Source: Bacillota bacterium (GTDB lineage: Bacteria; Bacillota; Sulfobacillia; Sulfobacillales; JAIMBI01). From it: DNA of 64,000 bases. Below the pieces are notes generated by a model. The model was not told where the DNA came from. It was given only the letters and a program-made list of their open reading frames with translations, and ran no database searches. The stretch lies in the NCBI GenBank assembly GCA_021846505.1, contig JAJZWV010000006.1, positions 30,529-94,528 on the forward strand, read 5' to 3'. Of this stretch, positions 53,151-62,365 are shown one piece after another. Every line of letters starts with the position of its first letter. Position 1 is the stretch's first letter. The translations under genes and the position numbers were made by a program.

Positions 53151-54275
53151 CTACCTGTCTGGGAAGGTCACCACCGCACGGGCTACCCGCCCTGCCAGCA
53201 GGTCCTGAAGCGCCTGCGGGGCATCCGCCAGCGCGTAGTCGTGGCTCAAAAGGGGAGCCAGCTGCAGCAGGCCAGCCCGCCACAGCGCCTCGAGGCGCGG
53301 AATGTCACGGGCGGGGTGCGACCCGCCCAGCCAGGACCCGGTAAGGGTTTTCTCCTGCGACGGAAAGGCAAAAGCGTTGACAGACAGTTCCTCCGTGGGA
53401 TCCGGGACCCCCACCATGACAGCGGTGCCGCCGCGGCGGGCCACGTTGAATGCCGCGGCCATCAGCGCCACACTGCCCACCGCCTCGAACGCGACGTCCA
53501 CCCCGCGCCCATCCGTTAGGTCCAGCACCGCCGACAGGGGATCCTGGCCGGAGCCCACCAGGTCGGTGGCACCCATCTGGAGAGCCAACTCTCCCTTCCA
53601 GGCCACCGGGTCTGCCCCGATGATGCGAGCGGCCCCTGCAATGCGAGCTCCTTGGACCACGTTTAAGCCCACACCTCCGAGGCCCAGCACGGCCACCGTA
53701 TCGCCAGCCCGAATAGGAGAGCGCAACGCCGCCCCCACTCCTGTCTGCACCGCGCAGCCCAGCAGCGCCGCCTCGCGCCACGGCAAGTCCCCGCCAATGC
53801 GCACGACCGCCGCTTCGGGCACGACCGCCTCCGCAGCAAGTGTGCCGGCCCAGGAGAACCGGTGGAGCGGTGCCCCCCGCCATGACAGTGGGGTGCGCCC
53901 GTCAGCCCCGGTGCCGTCTACCGCCCCGCGGTTGGCCTCCGCGCACAGCTCCGAGGAGCCGTTGAGGCACCAGTAGCAGGCTCCGCACGACGGCACCCAG
54001 GTGACCACGACGCGGTCACCGGGCGCCACCCCCCGCACCCCCGCGCCGACGGCATCCACCACGCCGCTGCCCTCGTGCCCCAACACCATCGGCATCGGCA
54101 TCGGCAGGCGCCCGGTGACGGCATGCCAGTCGCTGTGGCAGACACCGGCCGCCTGCAGGCGCACCCGCACCTCGCCGGCGCCAGGCGGCTCCAGCTCCAC
54201 CCACTCCACCGTGGGCGGCTGGCCGTAGTCACGCGCAACCAGCGCCTGAATGGATCTGGATGCGGCCTGGGACAT
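53151..54275 (-). CDS. Zinc alcohol dehydrogenase, class III-like
   Basis: 374 aa. AAGVCHSDWHAVTG (catalytic Cys), GHEGSGVV, the structural-zinc lobe CGACYWCLNGSSELC and the Rossmann motif LGLGGVGLNVVQGA. GSWLGGSHPARDIPRL near the C-terminus is seen in benzyl-alcohol or mycothiol/NDMA-type relatives. AAGGAGGAG precedes the ATG. It is the first gene of the six-gene operon and probably makes the aldehyde for the ALDH. Confidence 0.9.
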   Translation of the reverse strand: MSQAASRSIQALVARDYGQPPTVEWVELEPPGAGEVRVRLQAAGVCHSDWHAVTGRLPMPMPMVLGHEGSGVVDAVGAGVRGVAPGDRVVVTWVPSCGACYWCLNGSSELCAEANRGAVDGTGADGRTPLSWRGAPLHRFSWAGTLAAEAVVPEAAVVRIGGDLPWREAALLGCAVQTGVGAALRSPIRAGDTVAVLGLGGVGLNVVQGARIAGAARIIGADPVAWKGELALQMGATDLVGSGQDPLSAVLDLTDGRGVDVAFEAVGSVALMAAAFNVARRGGTAVMVGVPDPTEELSVNAFAFPSQEKTLTGSWLGGSHPARDIPRLEALWRAGLLQLAPLLSHDYALADAPQALQDLLAGRVARAVVTFPDR

Positions 54276-54505
54276 CGGCAACTCCTCCTTGGCGCGCACC
54301 GGACTAAAGGGTGCCGCGCTTCGACCGTAGCAACGAGCGGCGCTAGGGCGTAGGGGCCCTTGGACCCGTCTTGGATGAGGCTTCGTGCCCCTCGGCGCAT
54401 GGTCCGATGCCCCTGAGGGCACGGGAAGGCCCATTCAGCCCGCAGCTGCGGGGCGAAATGCTCAGGTTGCCGGGGGTCATTCAGTGTCGGTTCGGTCAAG
54501 GATCG

Positions 54506-55669
54506 CTATCCCAGGTTTGGCGACAGGAACCGCTCAAACACCTGATTTGATATCTGGAAGCCGCGGCGCGTGAGACCCAGGCGACCTCCCGTGCGCCACA
54601 GCAGGTGCTGCGCCACGAGGCCCTCCACCACTCCGGGAACGGCCTCCGGCAGGGAGCGGCCGTACACCTCGCGGAAGGCGCTTTCTGACACGCCAGCCGC
54701 CTCGCGGAGTCCCAGCCACAGGAACTCCCCGGCCAGCTGCGTGCGGCTGAGGTGCTCCTCCCCGGCCGTGGGGTCTTTCCCTGCCAGCGCGGACGCCATG
54801 TAGGCCCGCACATGCCGCACGTTCCACCACCGGCGGGCGCCATCGGGCCCAGGCCCGGAAAAGCTGTGGGCCCCGGCCCCCACGCCGATGTACGGCTGGT
54901 GGCGCCAGTACGCCTGGTTGTGCCGAGACTCCCGCCCCGGCTGGGCAAAGTTTGACACCTCGTACCGCCGGTAGCCCAGGGACGGCAGCAGCACGTCGGC
55001 CAGATCTCCCATGTCCCCGGCCATGTCCTCCGCAGGCAGCACCGCATCGCCGCGCCCCACCGCGCGGGCAAGCGGGGTGCCGGCCTCCACCTGCAGGGCG
55101 TACAGCGACAGGTGCTCGGGCTCCCAGCTGGTGAGACACGCAAGCGTGTCGCGCCACTCGCGAACCGTCTGGGCCGGCAGCCCGTAAATGGCGTCGACCG
55201 ACACGTTGTGGAATCCCGCACGCCTCATCTGGCGGATGGCCAGGTGGGCCTCAGCTACGGTGTGCTCGCGGTGAAGCTGACGGAGGTGGTGCGGCTGCGC
55301 CGCCTGCACGCCCAGCGACATTCGATTGACGCCTGCCTGCCGGAAGTCGGCGAGGCTACCCGCCGCCACCGTGCCAGGATTGACTTCCAGCGTCACCTCC
55401 GCGCCCGCTTGGATGGGCGCGCGGCCACCAATGGCCTCCAGCACGCGGCCAATATCCCGTGGGTCCGCGAGCGAGGGGGTGCCGCCGCCGAAGTACACGC
55501 TGGTGACCGGACCCGCCGGCAACGCTTCGGACGCCCACTCCGCGGCCACGGCGTCCAGATAGCGGGACCGCTCGGCGCTGCCCATCCCCACCACCACGGG
55601 GAAGTCACAATACGTGCAGCGCCGCACGCAGAACGGCACGTGCACGTAGACGGCAAAGCCGCCGCTCAC
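54506..55669 (-). CDS. hemW: Heme chaperone HemW
   Basis: 387-aa radical-SAM protein related to HemN. The cluster motif [12 protein letters not shown] is at about residues 12-23 and YFGGGTPSL follows. HemW family members bind heme and deliver it; the N-terminal extra cysteine of true coproporphyrinogen dehydrogenases is missing. GTG 55669 overlaps the lepA stop (GTGA), the conserved lepA-hemW pair. Confidence 0.92.
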   Translation of the reverse strand: MSGGFAVYVHVPFCVRRCTYCDFPVVVGMGSAERSRYLDAVAAEWASEALPAGPVTSVYFGGGTPSLADPRDIGRVLEAIGGRAPIQAGAEVTLEVNPGTVAAGSLADFRQAGVNRMSLGVQAAQPHHLRQLHREHTVAEAHLAIRQMRRAGFHNVSVDAIYGLPAQTVREWRDTLACLTSWEPEHLSLYALQVEAGTPLARAVGRGDAVLPAEDMAGDMGDLADVLLPSLGYRRYEVSNFAQPGRESRHNQAYWRHQPYIGVGAGAHSFSGPGPDGARRWWNVRHVRAYMASALAGKDPTAGEEHLSRTQLAGEFLWLGLREAAGVSESAFREVYGRSLPEAVPGVVEGLVAQHLLWRTGGRLGLTRRGFQISNQVFERFLSPNLG

Positions 55670-57471
55670 TCGGGGTCCAGCCTCAGAATGGCCATGAACG
55701 CCTCCTGGGGCACCTCCACCAGCCCCACCGTCTTCATGCGGCGCTTGCCCTCCTTCTGCTTTTCCAGCAGCTTGCGCTTGCGCGTGATGTCGCCGCCGTA
55801 GCACTTGGCCAGCACATCCTTGCGCATGGCCCGCACAGTCTCGCGGGCAATGACCCGGCCGCCGATGGCGGCCTGGATGGGCACCTCAAACATCTGGCGC
55901 GGAATCACTTCGCGGAGCTTCTGCGCCAGCGCCCGGCCCCTCGCATAGGCAAAGTCGCGATGCACCACCACGGACAGCGCATCCACCGTCTCGCCATTCA
56001 GCAGCACGTCAAGGCGCACCAAATCCGACCGCTGATAGCCCGCCATCTGGTAGTCCAGCGACGCGTAGCCGCGTGTTCGGCTCTTGAGGGCATCGAAAAA
56101 GTCGTACATGATTTCGCCCAGCGGCAGGCGATACAAAACCCGCGCGCGGCCGCCTTCCAGGTACTCCAAGTCCTTGTACACGCCCCGGCGCTCCTGCGCC
56201 AGCTCCATCACCGGCCCGATGGATCCCTGGGGCGTCAAAATCTCGGCATCCACCATCGGCTCCTCTAAATAAGCCAGCTCACTCCCGGTGGGCACCAGGG
56301 CGGGGTTGTCCACCCGCTCCATGTGCCCGTCGGTGTAGTGCACCTGCCACACCACGTTGGGTGCAGTGGTGATGAGCGCCAGGCCGTACTCCCGCTCCAG
56401 CCGCTCCTGAATCACATCCAGGTGCAGGAGTCCCAGAAAGCCGGCACGGAAGCCAAATCCCAGAGCCGCAGACGTTTCGGGCTCAAACGTGAGCGCCGCG
56501 TCGTTCAGCAGCAACTTCTCCAGGGCCTCGCGCAGCCGGCCGTAGTCCTCTGCCGCCACCGGATAGAGCCCCGAAAACACCATCGGCTGCGCCGGCCGGT
56601 AGCCCGGCAGCGGCTCGGCCGCCCGCCGCTCGGCGCCGGTGACGGTGTCGCCCACCCGAGTTTCGTGCACGCTTCGAATCGAGGCGGCGAAGTACCCCAC
56701 TTCGCCCGGACCCAAACCCTCCACCGCCTCCCGCGCCGGGCGGAACACCCCGACCTGGTCCACCTGAAACTGCCCGCCGCCCGCCATGAAAGCTACCTGG
56801 TCCCCGACCCGGATGGCGCCGTCAATGACGCGCACGTACACCAGCACCCCCTGATAGGTGTCATAGCGCGCGTCAAACACCAGCGCGCGCAGCGGGGCGT
56901 CCGCGTCTCCCCGAGGCGCCGGCACGTCGCGCACCACCGCCGCCAGCACCTCCGCGATGCCCAACCCCGCTTTGGCGGACACCAACAGCGGCGGGTGGTC
57001 CAGCCCCACTTCCTGCAGCTGGCGTGCGGCCGCCTCGGGATCGGCACTGGGCAAGTCGATTTTGTTGATGACCGGCACAATGGCCAGATCGTGCTCCAGC
57101 GCCAAATACAGGTTGGCCAGCGTTTGCGCTTCCACACCTTGGCTGGCATCCACCACCAGGAGCGCCCCCTCGCACGCTTTTAAGCTGCGGGACACTTCGT
57201 AGGCAAAGTCCACATGGCCGGGGGTGTCGATGAGGTTCAGCTGATGCGGCACGCCGTCGGCGCTGGTGTACTCCATGCGCACCGCCTGCGCCTTGATTGT
57301 AATGCCGCGCTCCCGCTCCAGCTCCATCTGGTCCAGCAGCTGCGGGGCCATGTCGCGCGCCGCGACGGTGCCCGTCGCCTCCAGCAGGCGGTCCGCCAGC
57401 GTGGACTTGCCGTGATCCACATGCGCGATGATGCAGAAATTGCGGATGCGGCTCTGTGTGTCATTGACCAA
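55666..57471 (-). CDS. lepA: Elongation factor 4
   Basis: 601-aa translational GTPase. G1 [10 protein letters not shown]3 DTPGHVDF, G4 NKID, followed by EF-G-like domains and the C-terminal LepA domain ([33 protein letters not shown] end). It acts on stalled or mis-translocated ribosomes. The start is TTG 57471 after CGGAGG. Confidence 0.97.
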   Translation of the reverse strand: MVNDTQSRIRNFCIIAHVDHGKSTLADRLLEATGTVAARDMAPQLLDQMELERERGITIKAQAVRMEYTSADGVPHQLNLIDTPGHVDFAYEVSRSLKACEGALLVVDASQGVEAQTLANLYLALEHDLAIVPVINKIDLPSADPEAAARQLQEVGLDHPPLLVSAKAGLGIAEVLAAVVRDVPAPRGDADAPLRALVFDARYDTYQGVLVYVRVIDGAIRVGDQVAFMAGGGQFQVDQVGVFRPAREAVEGLGPGEVGYFAASIRSVHETRVGDTVTGAERRAAEPLPGYRPAQPMVFSGLYPVAAEDYGRLREALEKLLLNDAALTFEPETSAALGFGFRAGFLGLLHLDVIQERLEREYGLALITTAPNVVWQVHYTDGHMERVDNPALVPTGSELAYLEEPMVDAEILTPQGSIGPVMELAQERRGVYKDLEYLEGGRARVLYRLPLGEIMYDFFDALKSRTRGYASLDYQMAGYQRSDLVRLDVLLNGETVDALSVVVHRDFAYARGRALAQKLREVIPRQMFEVPIQAAIGGRVIARETVRAMRKDVLAKCYGGDITRKRKLLEKQKEGKRRMKTVGLVEVPQEAFMAILRLDPE

Positions 57472-57539
57472 CGGCGCGATCCTCCGGTTCCAGTCTTCCC
57501 GCCATTATAGACGCCGGGCCGCTCATCCCGACACCTCCG

Positions 57540-57788
57540 AGCGGACGGCCCACGCTGGTCCAAGGCGGCCGCGCCGGGAGGACAGGCGCTCGTGGCAGTG
57601 TAAAACGCCACATGGATGCCATGCAGGACCGCGGCCCCGGTTGCAGCCGACGGGCGCGCGTCGCCCGCGAAGATGTCAGACGCCAGCCGGCGCTGGATGC
57701 CGCTGGCAGCCACCACCAGCACCATGGAGAAGGACAGCCCCATGTCCCCATTAGAGATGGGGCGCAGCAGCCCCGACGTGGCGCCCAA
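57540..57788 (-). pseudogene. MFS (DHA2-type) transporter remnant
   Basis: Starting at 57788 the frame reads ATSGLLRPISNGDMGLSFSM, VLVVAASGIQRRLA and GIHVAFYTATS, resembling the last two to three helices of 14-helix drug:H+ antiporters. No upstream portion is recognisable and the downstream end is scrambled. Confidence 0.45.
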
Positions 57789-58231
57789 CCGTCCTCATCA
57801 CGGTAGCGTTGCTGCTGGGGAAGAAGCCCGACCTGCCCAGCCCGTTCACTACCGGTGGCGCAGGCCGCGCTTCCCCTTGAAGCGGACCTTCTCAGCGCGT
57901 CCGATGGCCATCCGGTTCACCATCCCAAAAAGTGCGGCGCGCCAAGGCCTGCCCCAGCACGGCGTCCACGTGGGTGCCGACGCACGAGCCATGGACGCCC
58001 GTCGCATAGTGGGCCTGCGCCGCCTCGGTGACAGCAGCGCGCACTCCGCTGGGCGCGTGCGCGGACGTCCCGGGAGATCTGGCCGCCTCTCGGACAACGG
58101 CGCGCCGCTCCCTCTTCGTGGGGATCTATCTGTCGATTTCGACTTCAACTTCAACTTCGACGCCCTGGATCCCCCATGCCGGACCCCGCCGCGGGCGCCA
58201 ACGATGTGGGAGGGTTTGGCCCTGACGAGCC

Positions 58232-58270
58232 AACGGGTTTTCATCCTCAGGGCTAAAGCCCGGGGCTTTT
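58232..58270 (-). repeat. IS200/IS605-like end hairpin
   Basis: On the minus strand the hairpin AAGCCCCGGGCTTT is followed by AGCCCTGAGGATGAAAACCC, the hallmark of IS200/IS605-group right ends. No tnpB is found beside it. Confidence 0.4.
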
Positions 58271-58544
58271 CGCCCCACTCTGGCAAGCCCGTCGCCCGGG
58301 CTGTGGACCCGCCCTGCATCTGAGCCCCACACGAAAGGGGCATCATCTCCCCTTGATCATACGCGATTTGAGTAACCTCCGCGGGTGGCGACGGAGACGG
58401 CCGTCGGGCCGCCGCCCCCGGCCATGGGACTGCCTGCCCACTTGGACCGGCGCACCCCAAGGTGGCCCACATGTGCGCGCAGGCGGCGGGCCAGCCCTCA
58501 GGCGCCCCCGCTGACTGAAAGCCAGGGTGCGGCTGGCCCAGCCG

Positions 58545-58751
58545 TCACGCTGTAGCCGCGAGCCCCTCCGACAAGATCCGGTGAAACGCTTCCGGCCGCT
58601 CCAGATTTGGCAGGTGGGCCGTGTTGGCTATGGTGGCGGCCTTGGCGAGCGGGAGCTGGCCCGCAAGGTACCGCGCGGTTTCGATGACGCCGGGGCAGTC
58701 GTGGTGTAGAATCTCGCGCTGTGTGGCCGGGATCCGGCGGGAATGTCTCAC
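58545..58751 (-). pseudogene. Alpha/beta-hydrolase C-terminal remnant
   Basis: The 68-residue frame contains CPGVIETARYLAGQLPLAK and IANTAHLPNLERPEAFHRIL. This is the C-terminal helix and catalytic-His segment (NTAHLPNLExPEAF) of enol-lactonase-type alpha/beta hydrolases. The nucleophile half is missing. Confidence 0.6.
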
Positions 58752-58926
58752 GCTCGCTGACCGCGGCCGGATCTGGCGCAGGATCGGAGTCTACCGCGAA
58801 ACCTCCTTATAGAGTTGCCGAGCCCTCGGTGGCCGTGGTTCGCTCGAGGCAGCCGGATCCCGAAGGAGCGTAAAAAGAGACACCGGCTGCCTTGCGTCCG
58901 GGAAGACGTCAGCCGGTGTCCCCACC

Positions 58927-59583
58927 GTGACCAGCCTAACAGACTTTGCGGTCGTGGTCGCCGCGTACGCCGCGTATTGGAGGGAGACCCTCGCCACGTG
59001 GCGTCCCTGTGCCCAGTGTGGACGCCCCCGAGCCTGGCAAGGCACCCGCGCCCGGTGGGTGCTGTGGGCGCCGGGCCGCCGCGACCGCTTGGGGTTGCGG
59101 CGGCTGCGGTGCCGCGCCTGCCACACCGTCGAAACGGTGTTCCCCCCGTGGATCGTTCCCTATGAGGAAGTGCTGCTGGATGGGTTGGCGACGCTGGTGA
59201 TCGCCGCCGGGCAGGGGGCGTCCTGGGCCACCGTGGCGACCGCCGTGGGGGTGGACCCGCTGACGGCCCGTCGGCACTGGCGGCGGTGGGGGCCGCGGGG
59301 GGCGTGGCTCCGCCAACGGATCTTGCAGCAGACGACCCTCTGGGGCTGGACGTGGACCTGGCCCACCTGGACGCCGCCCGCCCGCACCCGGTCCGCGGAC
59401 TGGGCGTGGTTGGCGGTGGCGTGGGCGGCGTTGGCGCTGCTCGTCCCCCCACCCCCGGTGGCCCCGCACGGCTGGGTGGTGTGGGCGGCGACCGGCCCCA
59501 CCGCCTGGCCGCCCGGGGTGATCCCACCCCGGACGCACCTGGGGCAGCGGGTCGCCGCCGCGGCGGGCCCGGTGCCACCCTGA
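58927..59583 (+). CDS. Zinc-ribbon/HTH protein of a transposable element
   Basis: 218 aa. CAQCGRP and CRACHT (about residues 35-66) form a zinc ribbon, followed by a helix-turn-helix-like VATAVGVDPLTARRHWRRWG. A tryptophan/proline-rich C-terminal part includes a hydrophobic stretch. It is 60 bases before a DDE transposase and probably belongs to the same element, perhaps as a DNA-binding partner; I recall similar proteins beside IS481-like transposases but cannot confirm. The start (GTG) has a weak ribosome site. Confidence 0.6.
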   Translation: MTSLTDFAVVVAAYAAYWRETLATWRPCAQCGRPRAWQGTRARWVLWAPGRRDRLGLRRLRCRACHTVETVFPPWIVPYEEVLLDGLATLVIAAGQGASWATVATAVGVDPLTARRHWRRWGPRGAWLRQRILQQTTLWGWTWTWPTWTPPARTRSADWAWLAVAWAALALLVPPPPVAPHGWVVWAATGPTAWPPGVIPPRTHLGQRVAAAAGPVPP

Positions 59584-59643
59584 TTGATCTCTCCCGCCCG
59601 CGGCCGGTCGGCGGTACGGTGCCCCCCGAAAGGAGGTTTCGTC

Positions 59644-60363
59644 ATGACCAACGCGGAACGGGAGGCGTGGGCCCTGTTTCGGTACCGCCTCATTAGTCCA
59701 CTCCTCGACCCGGCGCTCACGCCGGGAGACCGCGCGGCCTACCACCAGTTCGTCGTCGCCCATCCCCCGACCCCGCCCACCGGGGTCCCGTTCCTCCCCT
59801 CGGCCCGCAGCCTGCGTCGCTACCAAGCGACCTATCGCCGGGGGGGCTTGGATGCCTTGCGGCCGCAGCGCCGGGCCGACGGGGGGACCCGGCGCTCCAT
59901 TCCCGACCCGCTCTGGGACCAGGCGGCGCTCTTGAAGCGCGAAGCGCCCCAGCGCAGCGCGACCCAGGTCTGTGCGCTGTTGGCGGCGTGGGCGCCCACG
60001 GTGGGGCTCGACCCCGCTGCGGTGGGGCGCATTCGCCGCGCCACCTTGTATCGCCAGTGGCACCAGGTGGGGCTCACGCGCCGGCACCTCGCCGTCGCGG
60101 CGCCCAAGCGCTACCGCCGCTGGGAGGCCCCGTCACCTGGGGCGTTATGGCAGTCCGACGTGATGAACGGCCCGTGGATCCCGGATCCCACGGCGGAGGA
60201 ACCCACCCGCACCCGGGCCACGTACTGCCTGGTGTTCCTGGACGACTACTCCCGGCGGGTGGTCGCGGGGCGCTTCGCCTGGGCGGCGGACGCCGCCCTG
60301 CTGGAAGCGCTACTGGCGGCGGCGGTGGCCCAGTGGGGTGCGCCGGAGCGCGTCTATTGCGAC
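59644..60363 (+). pseudogene. DDE (rve/IS481-like) transposase, 5' part
   Basis: 240 codons up to the break. The N-terminal helix-turn-helix domain (RSLRRYQATYRRGGLDALRP) is followed by the integrase core: first catalytic Asp in LWQSDVMNGPW, FLDDYSRRVVAGRF, and second Asp in RVYCD, where the frame is cut by a RIT element. Joining codon 60361-60363 to 63745 restores CDNGQIYAS in frame. AAAGGAGG precedes ATG 59644. Confidence 0.85.
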
Positions 60364-60389
60364 TTATGCCGAAGCCGGGATTATGCCGA
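60359..60389 (+). repeat. RIT left inverted repeat (31 bp)
   Basis: Starts GCGACTTATGCCGAAG and ends ATTATGCCGA. It is identical to the reverse complement of 63687-63717. A shorter inverted copy of its inner end (TCGGCATAAT) lies at 60440-60449. Confidence 0.95.
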
Positions 60390-60446
60390 TCGGTCCGTGA
60401 CCGGCGACGGCGGGCGGGCTCCGCGCGACCGGGCGGGTCGGCATAA

Positions 60447-61436
60447 TCACAGACTTTCCAGGAAGGCCAAGAGCGAGTCGGCGGGGCGATAGCGCCCGGG
60501 CTTGACGCCGGGCGGAACGGTCAGCGCCAGCGCTTGTTCTTTCAGGGTGAGGTCGGCGTGGAGATAGGCGTGCGTCGAGCGGGGATCGGCGTGACCCAAC
60601 CACAAGGCAATGACGGAGGTGTCGACGCCCGCCATGAGTAACTGCATGGCGGACGTATGGCGGAGCACATGGGGCGTCAGGTGTTTGTGTTGCAGGGACG
60701 GAGTCTGGTCGGCCGCGCGCTGTGCATGCAGGGTGACCCGCCGCTGAATCGCATCGGGACTCAACCGCCGCCCCGTACGGGTCGTAAAGACGGGATCGTC
60801 CGGGCGGCCGCACCGTTCCCGCAGCCAGGCCCGCAACACCGTCACCGTCCGGTCCGTCAGCGGGACGGCCCGCTCTTTGCGGCCTTTGCCGACACATCGC
60901 ACGTGGGCCCCGGCGTCCAGCACCAGGTCGCGGCAATTGAGGCCGCGCAGTTCCGATAACCGCAAGCCCGTTTGCACGGCGAGCAGCAACAACGCTTGGT
61001 CGCGCCGGCCCGCCCAGTGCGTCGGATCGGGTGCGCGGAGGAGTGCGTCGACTTCGGTCGCCGTGAGAAACGCAATCGTCTGGCGGGTAAAGCGCTTAGG
61101 CGGGATGGCGAGCACGCGTTGCATCAGGGCCGCATGCTCCGGATGCCGCAAGGACGCGTACCGGTACAGGGCGCGCAGGGCGGCCAGCCGACTGTTACAC
61201 GTCCGCGGCGTGTTCCGCCGGTCGTGCTCCAGATGGTCCAAAAAGGCCCCGATCAGCGACTCGTTGAGATCGGCCCAATCCAGCGTGTGGGGGGCCCGAT
61301 GCAGGTGCTGCTGGGCGAAGACCAGCAAGAGTCGGACGGTGTCGCGATACGCCCGCACCGTCTGGGGGCTCACCCGCTGCTGCCGCAGTAAGCGGTCGGT
61401 AAAGAACGCCTCGAGGGTGGGCGCCACGTGACTCAT
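60447..61436 (-). CDS. Tyrosine recombinase RitC
   Basis: 329-aa XerC/D-type integrase. SAM-like N-terminal domain (FFTDRLLRQQRVSPQTVRAYRD). Catalytic set: Arg in TGLRLSELRGL, Lys in VGKGRKERAVPL, HVLRHTSAMQLL, and H/Y in WLGHADPRSTHAYLHAD. Third gene of the trio; its ATG overlaps the previous stop (ATGA). Confidence 0.9.
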   Translation of the reverse strand: MSHVAPTLEAFFTDRLLRQQRVSPQTVRAYRDTVRLLLVFAQQHLHRAPHTLDWADLNESLIGAFLDHLEHDRRNTPRTCNSRLAALRALYRYASLRHPEHAALMQRVLAIPPKRFTRQTIAFLTATEVDALLRAPDPTHWAGRRDQALLLLAVQTGLRLSELRGLNCRDLVLDAGAHVRCVGKGRKERAVPLTDRTVTVLRAWLRERCGRPDDPVFTTRTGRRLSPDAIQRRVTLHAQRAADQTPSLQHKHLTPHVLRHTSAMQLLMAGVDTSVIALWLGHADPRSTHAYLHADLTLKEQALALTVPPGVKPGRYRPADSLLAFLESL

Positions 61437-62365
61437 TCGGCGCCCCCCGTCTGCCACGCCGGGACCCGCTGGGCGGCCGCGTGAAGCAAGTCGGGCACGG
61501 CGGTGAGGTACCAATAGGTCTCCCGGGGGCTGGTATGGCCCAAGTAGGTCGACAACCGCGGGAGCCAGGCCTCGACCTCCGCGCCGCGCTGGTACCAGGT
61601 CACGAGCGTGCGCACCGCGAACGCATGGCGCAGATCGTGCAGGTGCGGCCGGGTGCGGGCCTGGGCCCCCACCCCCGCGGCCTGCACCACCGCGCGAAAC
61701 GCCTCGCCGACGCGGCGATAGGGCACCGGGGCCCCTCCGGGGGTGACGAACACGTGCGGGGCGCGGGGCGGGGGCACGCGTTGGTTGCGCAGATCCACGT
61801 AGTCGCCCAGGGCCGTGAGGGTACTGGCGTCGAGCACCACCGCCCGGGACTTGCCGAATTTGGTGTCCTGAATGCGGAGCAGGCCGGACGCCCACTCGAT
61901 CTCCGGGTCGGTCAAGCGCAGGGCTTCCCCAATCCGCAGACCCGTCACGCCCAAGAGGCCGATTAGCGTGGCCAGCGTGGCCCCCCGGAAGGAGTCCGGG
62001 CTGATCCGCCGGGCGGCGGCCATGAGGGCGCGCACGTCGTCCCGCGAATAAATGAACGGCGGGCGCCGTGCGCGATGCGGGACCAAGAGGTCGGCGGGCG
62101 GAATCTCGGTGGCCGGGTCCACGCCGACCATAAACCGGGCGAACCCGCGGGCCACCGAGAGGCGCTGCTGCTGAGCGGCCGGGGCCACGGGGTGCGGGGT
62201 GGCCTGCGCCCACGCCACGGCCGCGGCGGTCGTGACGGTCGGCCCGCCCTGCTGGTCCAACGCCGCGACAAACTGGGGCAGCAAGCGGACCGCGTGGGCC
62301 ATCTTGTGCCCCAGCGCCTGGCGCAGGTGCAGATAGGCCTGGGCCTGCTGCTGGAGCCGGCTCAT
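61433..62365 (-). CDS. Tyrosine recombinase RitB
   Basis: 310 aa. Catalytic Arg in TGLRIGEALRL, DTKFGKSRAVVL with the Lys, HDLRHAFAVRTL, and YLGHTSPRETYWYLT. Second gene of the trio, with ATGA overlaps on both sides, implying fixed stoichiometric synthesis of the three proteins. Confidence 0.9.
   Translation of the reverse strand: MSRLQQQAQAYLHLRQALGHKMAHAVRLLPQFVAALDQQGGPTVTTAAAVAWAQATPHPVAPAAQQQRLSVARGFARFMVGVDPATEIPPADLLVPHRARRPPFIYSRDDVRALMAAARRISPDSFRGATLATLIGLLGVTGLRIGEALRLTDPEIEWASGLLRIQDTKFGKSRAVVLDASTLTALGDYVDLRNQRVPPPRAPHVFVTPGGAPVPYRRVGEAFRAVVQAAGVGAQARTRPHLHDLRHAFAVRTLVTWYQRGAEVEAWLPRLSTYLGHTSPRETYWYLTAVPDLLHAAAQRVPAWQTGGAE

Larger units (their letters stand above)
57472..58926. 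other. Gene-poor stretch with gene remnants
   Basis: About 1.45 kb between lepA and the transposable element with no intact gene. It contains an MFS C-terminal remnant, an IS200/IS605-like end hairpin and an alpha/beta-hydrolase remnant (listed separately). The usual upstream neighbours of lepA (rpsT, gpr, spoIIP) are not here. Confidence 0.6.

Noticed and set aside
57849..58323. Open frame with RRPRF motif, possible IscB/TnpB relic
   Set aside because: Only a short basic motif resembles these proteins; no RuvC or HNH motif could be found in any frame.
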